This document shows positions 1-11,279 of a DNA stretch of 64,000 nt, piece by piece. The notes beneath the pieces were generated by a model. That model ran no database searches, was not told the origin of the DNA, and worked only from the letters and a program-made list of their open reading frames with translations. Source of the DNA: Pinus tabuliformis (lineage: Eukaryota > Streptophyta > Pinopsida > Pinales > Pinaceae). The position numbers and the translations under genes were made by a program. Position 1 is the stretch's first letter. Every line of letters starts with the position of its first letter. The DNA is taken from assembly GCA_031772625.1 (NCBI GenBank), contig CM062815.1, positions 121,691,977 through 121,755,976 on the forward strand. Reading direction: 5' to 3'.

Positions 1-1581
1 TTCTGGGATGCCATCAAGGAGCAGTACTACCCTGTCAAAAGCTATGAGGACAAATACATAAAGTGGACCACACTGCGGCAGGGACGGGACCAAGATGTGC
101 CGGAGTTCACAACATTTTTCATACCCTTCGCACACAGTTGGGTATCAAAGATTCTGAGCTGCATCTGGTACTCAAATACCGTGGCTGCCTACATAGATAC
201 ATCCAGGAAGAGATGGAGTTCCTAAACATCTCCTCGCTCGGCACGACGTACCGATACGCGTGAAAATCGAGCAAAAGTTTAAGCAGAAGAAGCAAGAATT
301 TGAATTTTGCAAATCCGAAGCAAGGGAAAGGCTTCCCCAAATCACAGAACTAACGACAAAGCCAAGACGGGGCAACCCAAGACAACCTGTCAAAGCTGCA
401 AGAAAAGAACAACACCACGAAGTCGAAGAAGGACACAGGAAAGTGGTGTGAGTTCCATAAGAGCCCCACTCACAAGTTCACAACACAAGTGAGTGTCGGA
501 CCAAGCAGTCGCTAGTGGCCGAGTTGAAGGCTTCAGAATCAGATGCATGTTCCGACCCTGAGTCAGAACCCGACAAGGGGAATGGCAAAGGGAAGCAGAT
601 CATTGAAGCGGAGCCCAGCGCCACTATTGCCACCGCCAAGATCCAGAAGAATGAGCCCGAAGATCCAGAGGAGGGGGAGCATCTTTTCCCCTCACAGATG
701 TGGCTGAAGGGTTTGCCACTGCAAGTCATTGTCGACAGTGGCAGCCAAAAGAACCTCATTTCAGCAGAGGTCGTGAAGCGGTTGGGCCTACCGACTACAC
801 CACACTCACAACTGTACAATATCAGGTGGCTTCACCAAGGACGAGATCTTCGAGTTCGCCAGCAGTGCCACCTTCCCTACAACATGAAGCCTTTTCAAGA
901 CGAGGTATTGTGTGATGTTACACCTCTGGATGTTTGTGATGTATTATTGGGCCAGCCATATTTGTGGAGGCGACATGCTCTGTATGAGTCAAGGCCTCGC
1001 ATTGTTATTATTTCTTTGGGTAATTCATTATACAGGATATCGAAGGTAGCCCCACCTACCGCCACCTCTTTGATCGCTGCTAAGAAAGGCAACAAGCTCA
1101 TCTCACATACTAGGAAATTTATTTTCTGTCTGGTTCGCTCCCAAAGTAAGGGGAAGATCGTCGCCACATCCATGACCCCCGCGAAGGGTTCCTCCACGCA
1201 GCAACAACAGTAGAGGGATACGGTCATGAAAGAACACAGGAACAACTTCTCCTCACCCACAGGGCCACCACACAAGTTTCAGGTGGGCGACAAAGTTTGG
1301 TTACATATGCAGAAAGAACGCCTTACAAGAGCCCATTAGAAGCTCAGACCACTTCGACATGGTCCTTACAGCATTACCAAGGCTGTGGGAAACAATGCTT
1401 TGGAGCACAACATTCCTCCATTCCTTCGCCTGCACCAAGTGTTCAATGTGTACCGCCCTCGACCATGCTTCCCACCATTACTGGACACATCAAAGATTGC
1501 AGAACAACTCACCATGGACCAAGTTCAGTAGATGGAGGAACTCAACGCAATGGGGACCATTGCTTCCTAAGGGTGGAAGAA
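1..1581 (+). pseudogene. Ty3/Gypsy gag-protease remnant, left copy (truncated by window start)
   Basis: This is the internal region of an internally deleted Ty3/Gypsy element, and a fuller copy lies at 23549-25667. It opens inside gag (capsid-like text around 1-300). It continues through a charged linker into an aspartic protease near 700-1050, with the catalytic D-S-G in VDSGSQKNLIS (about 730-760) and the downstream CDVLLGQPYLW segment. After the protease the text jumps at about 1275 to an integrase C-terminal module (FQVGDKVWLHMQKERL, then VFNVYRPRP). Reverse transcriptase, RNase H and the integrase core are therefore missing. Relative to the right copy it lacks one A near 113, which shifts the gag frame. 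Several frames are broken, so no full protein is made. The family is a Met-primed Ty3/Gypsy, probably chromovirus-like. Confidence 0.8.
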
Positions 1582-2201
1582 TGATCCAGGTGGATGTTGG
1601 TGGCCACCCACCTATCCCACTTGGACCCCCACAACTGTCTCTTTCATTTTTTCAGTTTCCTTAATTGTAGCACAAGTTACTATTTTTAGCAGTTTTTTAG
1701 GTCCTGAACTTCCGGAGTCGTTTTGAGGCCCTAAACGACGTTTTTTGGGAAATTTGAGAGCAACATGGGTCCATGGATTGCTGTTGCTCTTCCCAAAGTT
1801 GTAGTGATTAGATAGATCTTTCTAACAAGCTATTGTATGCGTCAAACATAGATCGCATGCCAAAGTTACGACCCCAGGAAGTTGATGTACCAATTCACCC
1901 AAACTGGGCCCACAATTTGGCGTTTCATCTCCTAGGGTTAGGTTTTTGGATGTTTAGGGTTTTCTATTGTTTCTCAACAGTAAATAGGCCTTCGAGCCTC
2001 ATTGTAACATAGTTCAGAGGCATGTAGTCGCCACATCTATTCTCAGAGATAAGCTACCATCACCCTAGCTGGTTTATTTCCATTTCTGTTTTTAAGCATA
2101 TTTTAGTATTTTGCAGTAATGAAATGAAGTATTATTTCCGCTGCATTCTATATTTGTGGTCATCTCTGTAATTTGTTGCGTTCTTGTTTAAATCTAGATC
2201 A
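1582..2201 (+). repeat. 3' LTR of the left Ty3/Gypsy copy
   Basis: The LTR is about 620 bp, beginning TGATCCAGGTGG and ending GATCA. It is preceded by a purine-rich tract at about 1570-1581 and followed by CTCAC (2202-2206), the same 5 bp that flanks the complete copy. It aligns along its whole length with 22926-23548 and 25668-26286. Confidence 0.85.
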
Positions 2202-2272
2202 CTCACCTAGAAAAGATGATAAGTTTGTTGCTAAACCCCTCAGGCTGGCATGAAAACCAACTTTGATATCAC

Positions 2273-3347
2273 TGTGATATTCCGGAAACTAATTTGACAA
2301 AATTTTCCATAATTTTTGCTTAAACAAAATTACACCATAAATTTCTATATTAAACCCAATCAAAATTGCACAATTTTCACCATAAAATTAGCAGCACAAC
2401 AAATAAATTTTGTAATATGAAAACCCAGAAATGCTGCAAATCAAGGTTAACACGAGAAATAATAGCAAACTCATCTTTATTTAATAGAAAACTCATCTTT
2501 CTTTTATTTACCGAATAAGATTACCATGCCAATACAAATAGCTGGAAAATAGCTGAGATGAAGCCCAAATTGGATATCTGGGTGATCCCCACTTCCAATC
2601 CATAGCTCTGCTCACCAACTAATGCTGATGAAGCTCTATGAGATTTCTAAATGAAATCTCCACAATAGTGAGTTGGGGTTTCATCCAACACACTAAGAAA
2701 CCCAAGGGTTTTCATCCTAGGGTTCTCTGAACCTGAAAACCAAGTTCTAAAACTCTCCAAGAAAATACTCCAATCCAAGATGATCCCAAATGACTTGCTT
2801 CCCCCCCTTTCAAAGATCTAATGGATCTCTCTCCAACCTTCTAGAAGCACTTTTATTTTATTATTTTATTTCCATTCTAGAGGCTTCTCCCTTTTATTTT
2901 ATTTAAGTGACTCTTTTTATTTTATTTTATTTAAGTCACTTTTAATACTGGAAAATGGTTAATCTGCCTCCACGATTTTCCGCCACTGAAAGTCACTTTT
3001 CATCATCCCATCCTGTAGATCTCTTCATCCTGGTTCCAACAAGCTATTACACTAAGGTGTTTCTCCAAACAATCTGCTCCAAATAACACCTTTAGTGTAT
3101 TTAATTAAAATATGCTGATAACCCTGTTTTATGGGAATTGTTGGAATGCAACAGAACCAAGAACAAACTGTGTGGAACTGACCCTGATGATGAAATATAG
3201 CAAGCAAACCCCATCGGACCCCATAAAACTCCTCCAAAACTCTGGGCCCACCAATGACGTAATCTCACTCTTGTGACCTGGTTGACACAAACCCTGAAAA
3301 TCCACCCTAACTGCATCATAAGGGAAACCAAAAATGGGGATATTACA
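2273..3347 (-). repeat. LTR-like block on minus strand, left copy
   Basis: Read on the minus strand, this roughly 1075-bp block begins TGTAATATCCCC and ends AATATCACA. A Met-type primer-site-like sequence, GTGATATCAAAG, follows directly (plus 2261-2272). This has the layout of a minus-strand LTR element cut by the Ty3/Gypsy insertion. No coding sequence accompanies it. It recurs at 26358-27433. It includes an AT-rich pyrimidine stretch at about 2845-2945 (runs of TTTTATTTTA). The call rests on terminal dinucleotides and the primer site only. Confidence 0.45.
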
Positions 3348-4546
3348 TAATTATATCTGGCTTATGATTTCCAATTGAGCGAACATTAATGTAATTGGCA
3401 ATTTCATAAGGATTTTAGCAATGATAATCTCTTTTCCTTCAATAGTCCCTCTATTTTTTTCATAAGATGGAAACAATTTTTTGAAAACCATTAAGAAATC
3501 TTTCTTCTTTATTGTTATTGCGACCCATTTGTTTATCTTCGTCAAAAGGTCCCATTTTCCTTTTCACTAAGAGTGTGGCCATTACGAATTTTAAATGATA
3601 CCTTAAATTCAATTGAACTGGGACTTACTACTTGGCATTGTCAATAATAAGATGGTAGTACACTTTCTAGAATATGAAGGCCTAAGGTTCAAATCTCGCT
3701 TTCATTCATCAAATTATATCAAATGCTATAAAGATTACAGTACTTTAGCTCATAAGTGCAAATATTTATTTTGGGTTCAATGTAGTGTATTGTTGACTCA
3801 AGGCAATGGAGTCATAGGTGCACAGTTAGCAGGTACATCCTTTGACACTAAAAATCCTGCTCTGGGCTCATGCATTATGATTCATGGAATTGAATTAAAA
3901 TCACTGATTCACAATTTTTGCTCAGTAACCACAATAACACTCACTTCTCCTGAGACACGTATATGCTATAAAGACAGTTACGGTATAATGGGATTGGCAC
4001 AGCCTGTCTGTTCATTTATGATTCTCCTGTGCTAGTGTATGCATCTATATTGTGGAGCAAGTAGTTAAAAATATGGGGTTATAATTTACAGCCTTTTATG
4101 TTGCTTTTACAATCAATTTCTACTTCATGGTTCACATTACAGATTTTTCATTAACCTTGAAATAGTAGTTCATGATATAAATTTTCTGGTTTGGCAATTA
4201 TGTGTGTTGTACTGAACTATGACATTAAAAGGATTTTATAAAATATTATGGTTGAGAATAAGCACAACCAGAAACACCTGATCCATGCAAAATGGAAATT
4301 GCTACATATCATCTCTTTGGCTTTATAAGCTATTCCTGCTCACTCTCTCTAGCTGGATAAGTAAGATACTTGTTCTTCAAAGCAATTGTTTTGCCTACTG
4401 GGCACCTGTACCAAAACAAATATCATTATCCATCTTGATTGTTGGACAATTATTGGCAGTCATGAAGATTGGGTTTTATTTAGGGCAGAGTCCTTTTCGT
4501 TATCACTTCGTTTCTGCACAATATTTCAAAATTCTTGCATTTATTC
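3348..4546. other. Non-coding flank, left copy (ends at assembly gap)
   Basis: No protein family is recognisable here. The stretch matches 27434-28636 almost base for base, with small indels. In the right copy the same DNA leads into the ALG7 exons. A tRNA-like internal promoter pattern lies at about 3645-3697. The block stops exactly at the N gap. Confidence 0.7.
3640..3720 (+). repeat. Possible tRNA-derived SINE head
   Basis: GGTTCAAATCTC at 3686-3697 fits a Pol III B box. AATAAGATGGTAG about 40 bp upstream resembles an A box, and the spacing is right for a tRNA-derived SINE. No poly(A) tail or flanking duplication was identified. The right copy has the same sequence at about 27715-27790. 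Confidence 0.25.
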
Positions 4547-4646
4547 NNNNNNNNNNNNNNNNNNNNNNNNNNNNNNNNNNNNNNNNNNNNNNNNNNNNNN
4601 NNNNNNNNNNNNNNNNNNNNNNNNNNNNNNNNNNNNNNNNNNNNNN
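4547..4646. other. Assembly gap (100 N)
   Basis: Exactly 100 N bases, the usual placeholder for a gap of unknown size. The sequence to its left is a duplicate of DNA 24 kb away and the sequence to its right is Copia pol, so the join is not supported by sequence. Confidence 0.99.
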
Positions 4647-6392
4647 TAGTGATGAAGTATTCAGTAAGTTCTAGGAATTCAAGGTCGGGGTCGAGAATCT
4701 ATCAAAGAAAAGATCAAAAATTCTAAGATCTGATAATGGAGGGGAATACACTTCAAGAGAGCTTGTTGCATTCTGTAAAGGAGCTGGGATTAAGAGGGAG
4801 ATGATAGTTCCCTATAATCCACAACAAAATGGAGTAGCTGAAAGGAAGGATAGGTATATTGAAGAATGCATAAGGCTATGCTATATGATTAAGACCTTCC
4901 CAAGTTCTTATGGGAAGAAGCATCCAAGACAATTGTATATATTCAAAATAGAAGTCCTCACATAATTCTAGAAGACCTGACTACCGAAGAAGCATTCACT
5001 AGTCAAAAGGCAAGGGTTGATCATCTAAGAATCTTCGGTTGCCTTGTCTACATTCACATTCCTAATGACAAAAGGAAGAAACTTGACCCTTTAGGTAAGA
5101 AGGGAATCTTTGTTGGATATAGTGAATATTCAAAAGCCTACAAAATCTACATACAAGGACAACGTTGAATTGAAGTAAGCCGAGATGTCACTTTTGATGA
5201 GAATGTTGCTTTCAAGAAGTCCAAAGAAGTCCAAAGAAGTCCACTTGGATTTTGATGACAATGAAGAACCTGAGTCTCCTAAGGAAGAGAGTCCAAGGCA
5301 TTCTCATCCCTTCAAAACCACTTGTTGATCATCAAGAAGAGGTTGAAGGACCAAGTGAACCTGTGGAACCCCATTATTGTTCTTGAAAACAAGAAGAGAC
5401 CAGCATGGCTTAGATCTACTCTTCAAGAAGCAAAAGGACATGCAACTCCTCGTGGCACGTTTACAGAAAGCAAGAAACCAAAGAATTATTTTGGGTATGT
5501 AGCTTTGATGACTAAGTTCATCAATTCTAAACCTTCTACTTATGCAAAAGAAACAAGTCAACAAGTTTGGAAGGACACAATGATGGAAGAATATCAATCA
5601 ATTATAAAAAATGACGTATGGGAGATTGTACCAAGGTCTGAAGGAAAGTCAATTGTGACCTCCAAATGGATTTATAAGATTAAGCATGCAACTGATGGAA
5701 GTATTGACAAGTACAAGGCTAGATTTGTGGCTAGAGGATTCTCCCAGAAGAAGAGAAGATTATGACGAAACCTTTGTTGCGACTGCCAGGTACACAACTA
5801 TTAAATCTCTTGTTTCTATTGCAACTTCTATGGGATGGAATATACATCAAATGGATGTGAAGACAACTTTCCTCAATGGAGTAATTGATGAAGAGGTGTA
5901 CATAGAAAAACCTCAAGGGTTTGAGGTTCATGGGAAAGAGTATCATGTATGCAGATTGAAGAAAGCGTTGTATGGATTGAAGCAAGCACCTAGAGCTTGG
6001 TATTCTTGAATTGATGCTTATTTGACAAGGCTTGGTTTCATCAAGAGTGATACTGATCTGAACCTATATATCAAGGTTGTGAAGAATGAGGTTGTGATCC
6101 TATTGCTATATGTGGATGACCTATTACTGACAGGTGTAGAGCATCTCATTCTGCAGTGTAACATGGAGTTGGCTGCTGAATTTGATATGAAGAATCTTGG
6201 ATTAATGCCCTATTACTTGAGGCTAGAAGTGTGGTAGAAACCTGGCGAAATATTCCTTGGTCAAGGGAAGTATGTTATCAAGATCCTCCAAATGTTTGGC
6301 ATGATGGATTGTAAACCTATGGCAACTCCTATAATAACAAATTTGAGGATGCTAAGGAGTTTTGATTCTGCTCTTGCTGATCCATCTATATG
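4647..6392 (+). pseudogene. Copia pol fragment (integrase C half, RT)
   Basis: The fragment begins inside the integrase core. LRSDNGGEYTS (about 4729) gives the second catalytic Asp and NPQQNGVAERKD (about 4818) gives the Glu. A degraded linker follows, including a local AAGTCCAAAG repeat near 5215-5240. The reverse transcriptase runs about 5500-6235, with WNIHQMDVKTTFLNG, LYGLKQAPRAWYS and an intact YVDDLLLTG box. Frameshifts near 5755 and stops near 6009 and 6237 break it. RNase H is almost absent, because the sequence changes at about 6392 into the LTR of the next element. Its integrase text resembles that of the Copia element at 61304-62995, so the two are probably one family. Confidence 0.85.
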
Positions 6393-7801
6393 AAGTAGCA
6401 AGCACCTAATTTCTACGAAGACATTTACAACTCAATCATCATAAAGATTTTTGGCACACTGTTGACGTAAAAAATTGTACTGTCTTATATAATTTATGAT
6501 GGATATCAGTAAAAGGCTTGTAGCAAGATCTGATTCATTAGGCCTATGGTTCTGAACAACAAAATCGCTGAAAATAATACACATCTAAAATTTCGGCCAT
6601 CATCTGAAGCTGAGATGTGGAAACTGACATCCTTGTTTTGACGTACATTCTTGAGCATTGTTAAGGTGTGATACACTACTCCAGAGATGTATTGAATCCA
6701 ACATAAATATCAGTTGCTACAACTCTAGATTAAGCTGACCAGTGCAATGCTTAGACACCATATTCAATTGAAAAATTCCATTCTCTATTAAGTTGATCTT
6801 GGCATAAACTCATTTGATTATTGAGGTATGTAATTAATTTATATTAAGGATGATTTTGTTGTAAAGAGTTATTCGTGTAGACACATCAAGTTATAATCTT
6901 GAGCAAGGATTTTCTAAGGAGGCTTCAGCTGTAAGGTCAGTGGTAACAATCGTAGTATCATGGTATGACAATGGTGTGAAGTCTGTAGTAGTGATTCATG
7001 TGCACAACAACCAAGGTTTTGCAGACTTTATGATCAACAACTTCAGTATCTTTGCTTGCAAGGACAGAACAATGAAGGGTCAGTCAAATCAAGCTTCAGA
7101 ATATTGGTAACAAAAGTTGAAGTGAAGGCAAAACTTGACATCAACATTATCACTGCAACTGAGTATCTCTAGCAGGGAATTGTTGTGGTTGGGTTTTAGT
7201 GTTACATCATTTGAAGCAGTATTCATTGCAAATGGGTCACTATCCCTGGTACCAAAGCCCATATTGATTTGAAGAAGTTTACTCATTGTAAGTGGGTGAT
7301 TGTCCTTGGTATGAGAGCCCACATAGTTGGTTGATTTATTATCATTTTTAGGGAGGTTGTGCGGAGCTAGGCAAGTGGTTGAGGTCATCTTTAGGTTGAA
7401 GCTTGAAAACACTTCAGGGTGGTAGGGTGGTGCTAGGGCAAGTTGGAGCTTGCTAGGGTGTTGGAGCATCCTTTCAGCTGACTGCTGATAAAACCAAGGC
7501 ATTGGAGCATCCTTCCAGTTGGAGCTGGAAAATTGAACGATTTTCTAGAGTACTAGGGAGTTGGGGCTTCCCTTTCAATTGGAGCTGAAGCATTTTTGAT
7601 GTACTCACAAAATTATTAGAAAAGCGTTCGATGGTTTTTTTGTCCCGAAGGGGGTTTTCCACCTAAAAATCTTGTGTTCATTGTCTACTGCTCATTTATA
7701 TTTTGAATTGATGCTAAAGATTAATTAATGCTTTGAAAAAAATTAATAAGTTACTAATTGCTAAGAAATACTGGTTCACTCCCCTCTTAGTATTTCCTAC
7801 A
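6393..7801 (+). repeat. 5' LTR (3' part) of SIRE-like Copia element
   Basis: The block aligns with 17631-18998, starting at GAAGTAGCAAGCACC and ending CCTACA directly before a tRNA-Met primer site. The matching 3' LTR has roughly 1.1 kb more at its 5' end, so this LTR lacks its 5' portion. The break coincides with the end of the upstream Copia fragment, which suggests an illegitimate deletion joined the two. Confidence 0.8.
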
Positions 7802-7803
7802 AT

Positions 7804-7815
7804 TGGTATCAGAGC
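7804..7815 (+). other. Primer-binding site (tRNA-iMet type)
   Basis: TGGTATCAGAGC lies two bases after the LTR end. This is the standard plant Copia primer site for first-strand synthesis. Confidence 0.9.
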
Positions 7816-7854
7816 TGGTCCTTGTACAACCAGTCTAACTGCTAAAGGGAGATC

Positions 7855-9720
7855 ATGGAGTGCACCAAGAATGGAGTTCCTCGATTTAATCGGCAAAACT
7901 ATGCACTATGGAGTGGAAGGATGCAGGTATATATACTTGCACAAGGATATGATACCTGGGAAATAGTTGAATAGGGCTATGATGCAAAAGCCTCTCTTCC
8001 AACGGATGAAAAATGTAAGAAACTTGTCGAATATGATGCCAAAGCTAAGAATGCCATTATGAGTGGAGTCATTGAATCTGTCTTTATTAAGGTGTTGGGT
8101 TGTAAAACAATTAAGGAAATTTGGGGCAAGCTTCAAAACATATATGAAGGAGACTCAAAGGTCAAAGAAGCAAAACTTCAAATTTGCAGAGCTCAATTTG
8201 AACAACTAAAGATGAAAGAAGACAAGAACGTTGCAACTTACTTTCAATGAGTGGATGATGTAACAAATGCCTTGGAAGGACTAGGAAAACCAACAAATAA
8301 AAATGTTATTGTATGAAAGGTCCTAAGATCTCTTCCAACAAGATTTAATCCTAAAGTTTTTGTCTTAAAAGATAGATCAAACTTAAACAACCTTAGCATG
8401 GATGAGCTACATGAGATTCTTACAACTTATGAAATGAGGATTGAATAGGAAGATGGTCCATCTAACCGAGAAGCAACATTCACAGCATCCAAGAATATCG
8501 GAAAGGATAAACAAGAATCAAGACCAAGCTCCAGTTGCTGCCAAGAAGAAGAATACTCAGATGAAGAAATTGCTAACTTTGTGAGAAAGATGAAAAGAGG
8601 AACATGTAAGTTCAAAGGTAAACTTCCATTAATATGTTTCAATTGTGGTGAGATTGGTCACTTTGCAGCTAAATGTCCTGATACGAATTCTAGCAACAAA
8701 GATGAAGCACCCAGGAAAGGGAAGAAGGGTCAAAGAAGATTCAATAAGCAAGGTAAGAAGAAAGGCTTTTCCTCCAAAGAAGACAGCTCATCATCTGAAG
8801 AAGAAAGTGACAGTGATGAAGAAAACGACACAGGAAGAGTACTATTCATGGCAAGGGACAACATGAAGGAAGCACCTAAAGGAGATGGACGAGATTCAAT
8901 TTCAAAACAAGATGGTTAGAGTTATAAAGGATCTTAAGGTTGAAAGAGAAAATGTCAAATCTCTCGAAGCCGAACTGAGGATAGCAAAAGAACATGTCAG
9001 AATCCTCAATAACAAGAATGAAGAATCAAAGGAAGCCATTATCAACCTTAAAGTGCAATTGAAAGAAGCCAGAGAAATTGAAGATTCTCTCAGAAGAGAA
9101 CTTGAAGAAAGCAACAAGGCAAGGGAAGATTTAGAATTAGAGATAGTCTAGTTATGAAAGGAAGTAGAGAAAAGAAAAAATGTTTGGCAAAATTTTACAA
9201 ACAGCTCCAGAGCATTAGATGAGCTCATCATACAAGATAAGATTGGGCTATAAGGAAATGTTTGTAAAAATCTCAACCTCTTCCTCGACAGAAAGGGGAG
9301 ATGGACAAAAAACTTATGTAGCAATTGCTAGAGGATCTATTGAGAAGGAAAGAGGATTCCCAACAAAACAAAGGGTTCAAGATCAACAAGAAGGATCATG
9401 GAGAACAATATCACAAAGAAGGTCTCCCCCTCTCAGGTATCAAAATATCTTTCTTGGTATTTGTTATTCATGTGGAAATTTTGGACATAAAGCTATAAAT
9501 TGTCAAGCCTATGGTAGGAACAAAAGCAACTTTGGAAGGTCTTTCAAGAATGATTATCCTAGAAACTCGTAGGAGGATTACAAGCAAAACTACAACAGGT
9601 TTGGTTATTTAAGCAATGAAGTAGAATGCCATAAATGCAACAAATTTGGACATTTGGCTAAAGATTGCAGGTTAATTAGACATTTGGCTAAAGATCCCCT
9701 AAAGGAAACACAATAGAATC
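7855..9720 (+). pseudogene. Copia gag pseudogene (SIRE-like, three zinc knuckles)
   Basis: Gag would form the virus-like particle. The likely start is the ATG at 7855 (MECTKNGVPRF, then NYALWSGRMQVYILAQGYD). The capsid region runs to about 8450 and carries in-frame stops, for example near 7972, at 8248-8250 and near 8446. The zinc knuckle CFNCGEIGHFAAKCP lies at about 8638-8682, followed by a Lys-rich and then Ser/Glu/Asp-rich linker. About 8885-9151 encodes a heptad-rich charged segment that would form a coiled coil. Two further CCHC knuckles follow, CYSCGNFGHKAINC (about 9462) and CHKCNKFGHLAKDC (about 9630). The long gag with an added coiled coil fits the SIRE/Maximus branch. Multiple stops and frame changes make it non-functional. 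Confidence 0.8.
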
Positions 9721-9779
9721 AAAATGTTTAGGTCTAGAGGAAGAAAAATGAAAGGTGTGCATTTTCCCTAAAAGCTCAA

Positions 9780-11000
9780 AGAAAGAAGAATGTGTGGTAT
9801 GTTGATAGTGGCTAGTCAACGCATACGAGTGGAGATAGGAATAAATTCATATCTCTGAAAGAAGGAAAGGGTAGAACAATGTCTTTTGGAAATGACGGAT
9901 TTGCAAATGTTATAGGAACAGGTACGATCAAGCTTGGAAGCAAGGATGCTACAACAAAAGATGTGCTTCTCAGTGAAAATATGAATCATAGTCTACTAAG
10001 TGTAAGTCAAATGTGTGATCAAGGACACACGCTGCTCTTTAACTCAAAGAAGTGTGAAATAAGAAGAGAAAAAAATGACCAACTGGTGGCTGTTGCAACT
10101 AGGACTCCAAATGACATATACACTTTGGATGAGATTGCTAAAGGTTGTTTCTTCACAAAAGAAGACAAAAGTTGGATTTGGCATGGACGGATGGGACTCA
10201 AAGTTTGACAACCTTGTCAAAATTGGTAAAAGGGAGGCTGTAAGAGAAATGCCACCGATTTTGAAACCTACCATCGTTACATGTAAAAATTGCAGGCATG
10301 GAAAACAGAAAGGGTTGAATTCAAGATGAAAGAACATTCCACATCAAAACCATTGGAATTGATACACACTGATCTATGTGGACCAATGAAGACTAAAGGA
10401 CTGGATGGTGAACAATACTTCATGTTAATGATTGACGATTATACCAGGATGACAATAGTCAAATTTTTGAAGAAAAAGTCTAAAGCATTTGAATGTTTCA
10501 GAATCTACAAGGAAATAGTTGAAAATGAAACTGATTTGAAGATCAAATGTTTGAGATCGAATAATGGTGGAGAATTCACATCCAAAGCATTTCAACATTT
10601 TTGTGACGAACATGTAACAAAATGGTAGTTCTCAGTAGCTAGGACACACCAACAAAATGGAGTCATTGAAAGGAAAAATATAACAGTAGAAGAAATGGCC
10701 AGAACAATGTTGAATGATTCAAAATTGGACAACAAATTTTGGGTTTAGGCAGTTGATACAACAATATACATTTTGAACAGAGGATTGCTTAGAAGCAACT
10801 GTGATAAGACTTCATATGAACTATGGAGGGGAAGACCAACAAATGTCAAACACTTTTGAGTTTTTGGAAGTAAATGCTACATTAAAAGGGAAGACTAGAA
10901 GACAGGAAAATTTGACTCACGGGTAGATGAAGGCATCTTTGTTGGTTATGCAAAAGAAAAGCATACATATGTTATAATCAGAGACTCAACCGGATAGTTG
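9780..11000 (+). pseudogene. Copia protease and integrase pseudogene
   Basis: The protease begins WYVDSG (about 9790), and a TAG stop falls immediately after the catalytic D-S-G. A GAG-pre-integrase region follows (WIWHGRMG about 10180, CKNCRHGKQKGL about 10290). The integrase core starts at LIHTDLCGPM (about 10360). The second catalytic position reads LRSNNGGEF instead of LRSDNGGEF, an Asp to Asn change, and the Glu is in QQNGVIERKN (about 10650). Stops occur at about 10626, 10747 and 10857. The protein is dead both by stops and by the catalytic substitution. Confidence 0.85.
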
Positions 11001-11279
11001 AAAGCATCAATGTAATGTTTGATGAAGCTCGTGGACCAAAAATTGAACAAGGAAGCTTATATTCAGGTGAACCAGAGACACAAAAGGCAGAACTAGAAAA
11101 GGTCAAAGAGGAAGCCCCGGAGCAAGTGCAAACAAATGAGGAAACACATGCCAACTAGGAAGAGGTAAGAAATGAACAATAGACACCTTCGGAGACTCCC
11201 AAGAAATGGTATCAAAAGAACCATCCTTCAGATTAGATCATTGGGGACATCAATGAAGGCATAGCTACCAGAAGAAACC

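Noticed and set aside
3613..4035. 140-codon open frame in the duplicated flank
   Set aside because: It is broken by a 1-nt insertion in the right copy (GGAAATTG near 27975) and shows no recognisable domain.
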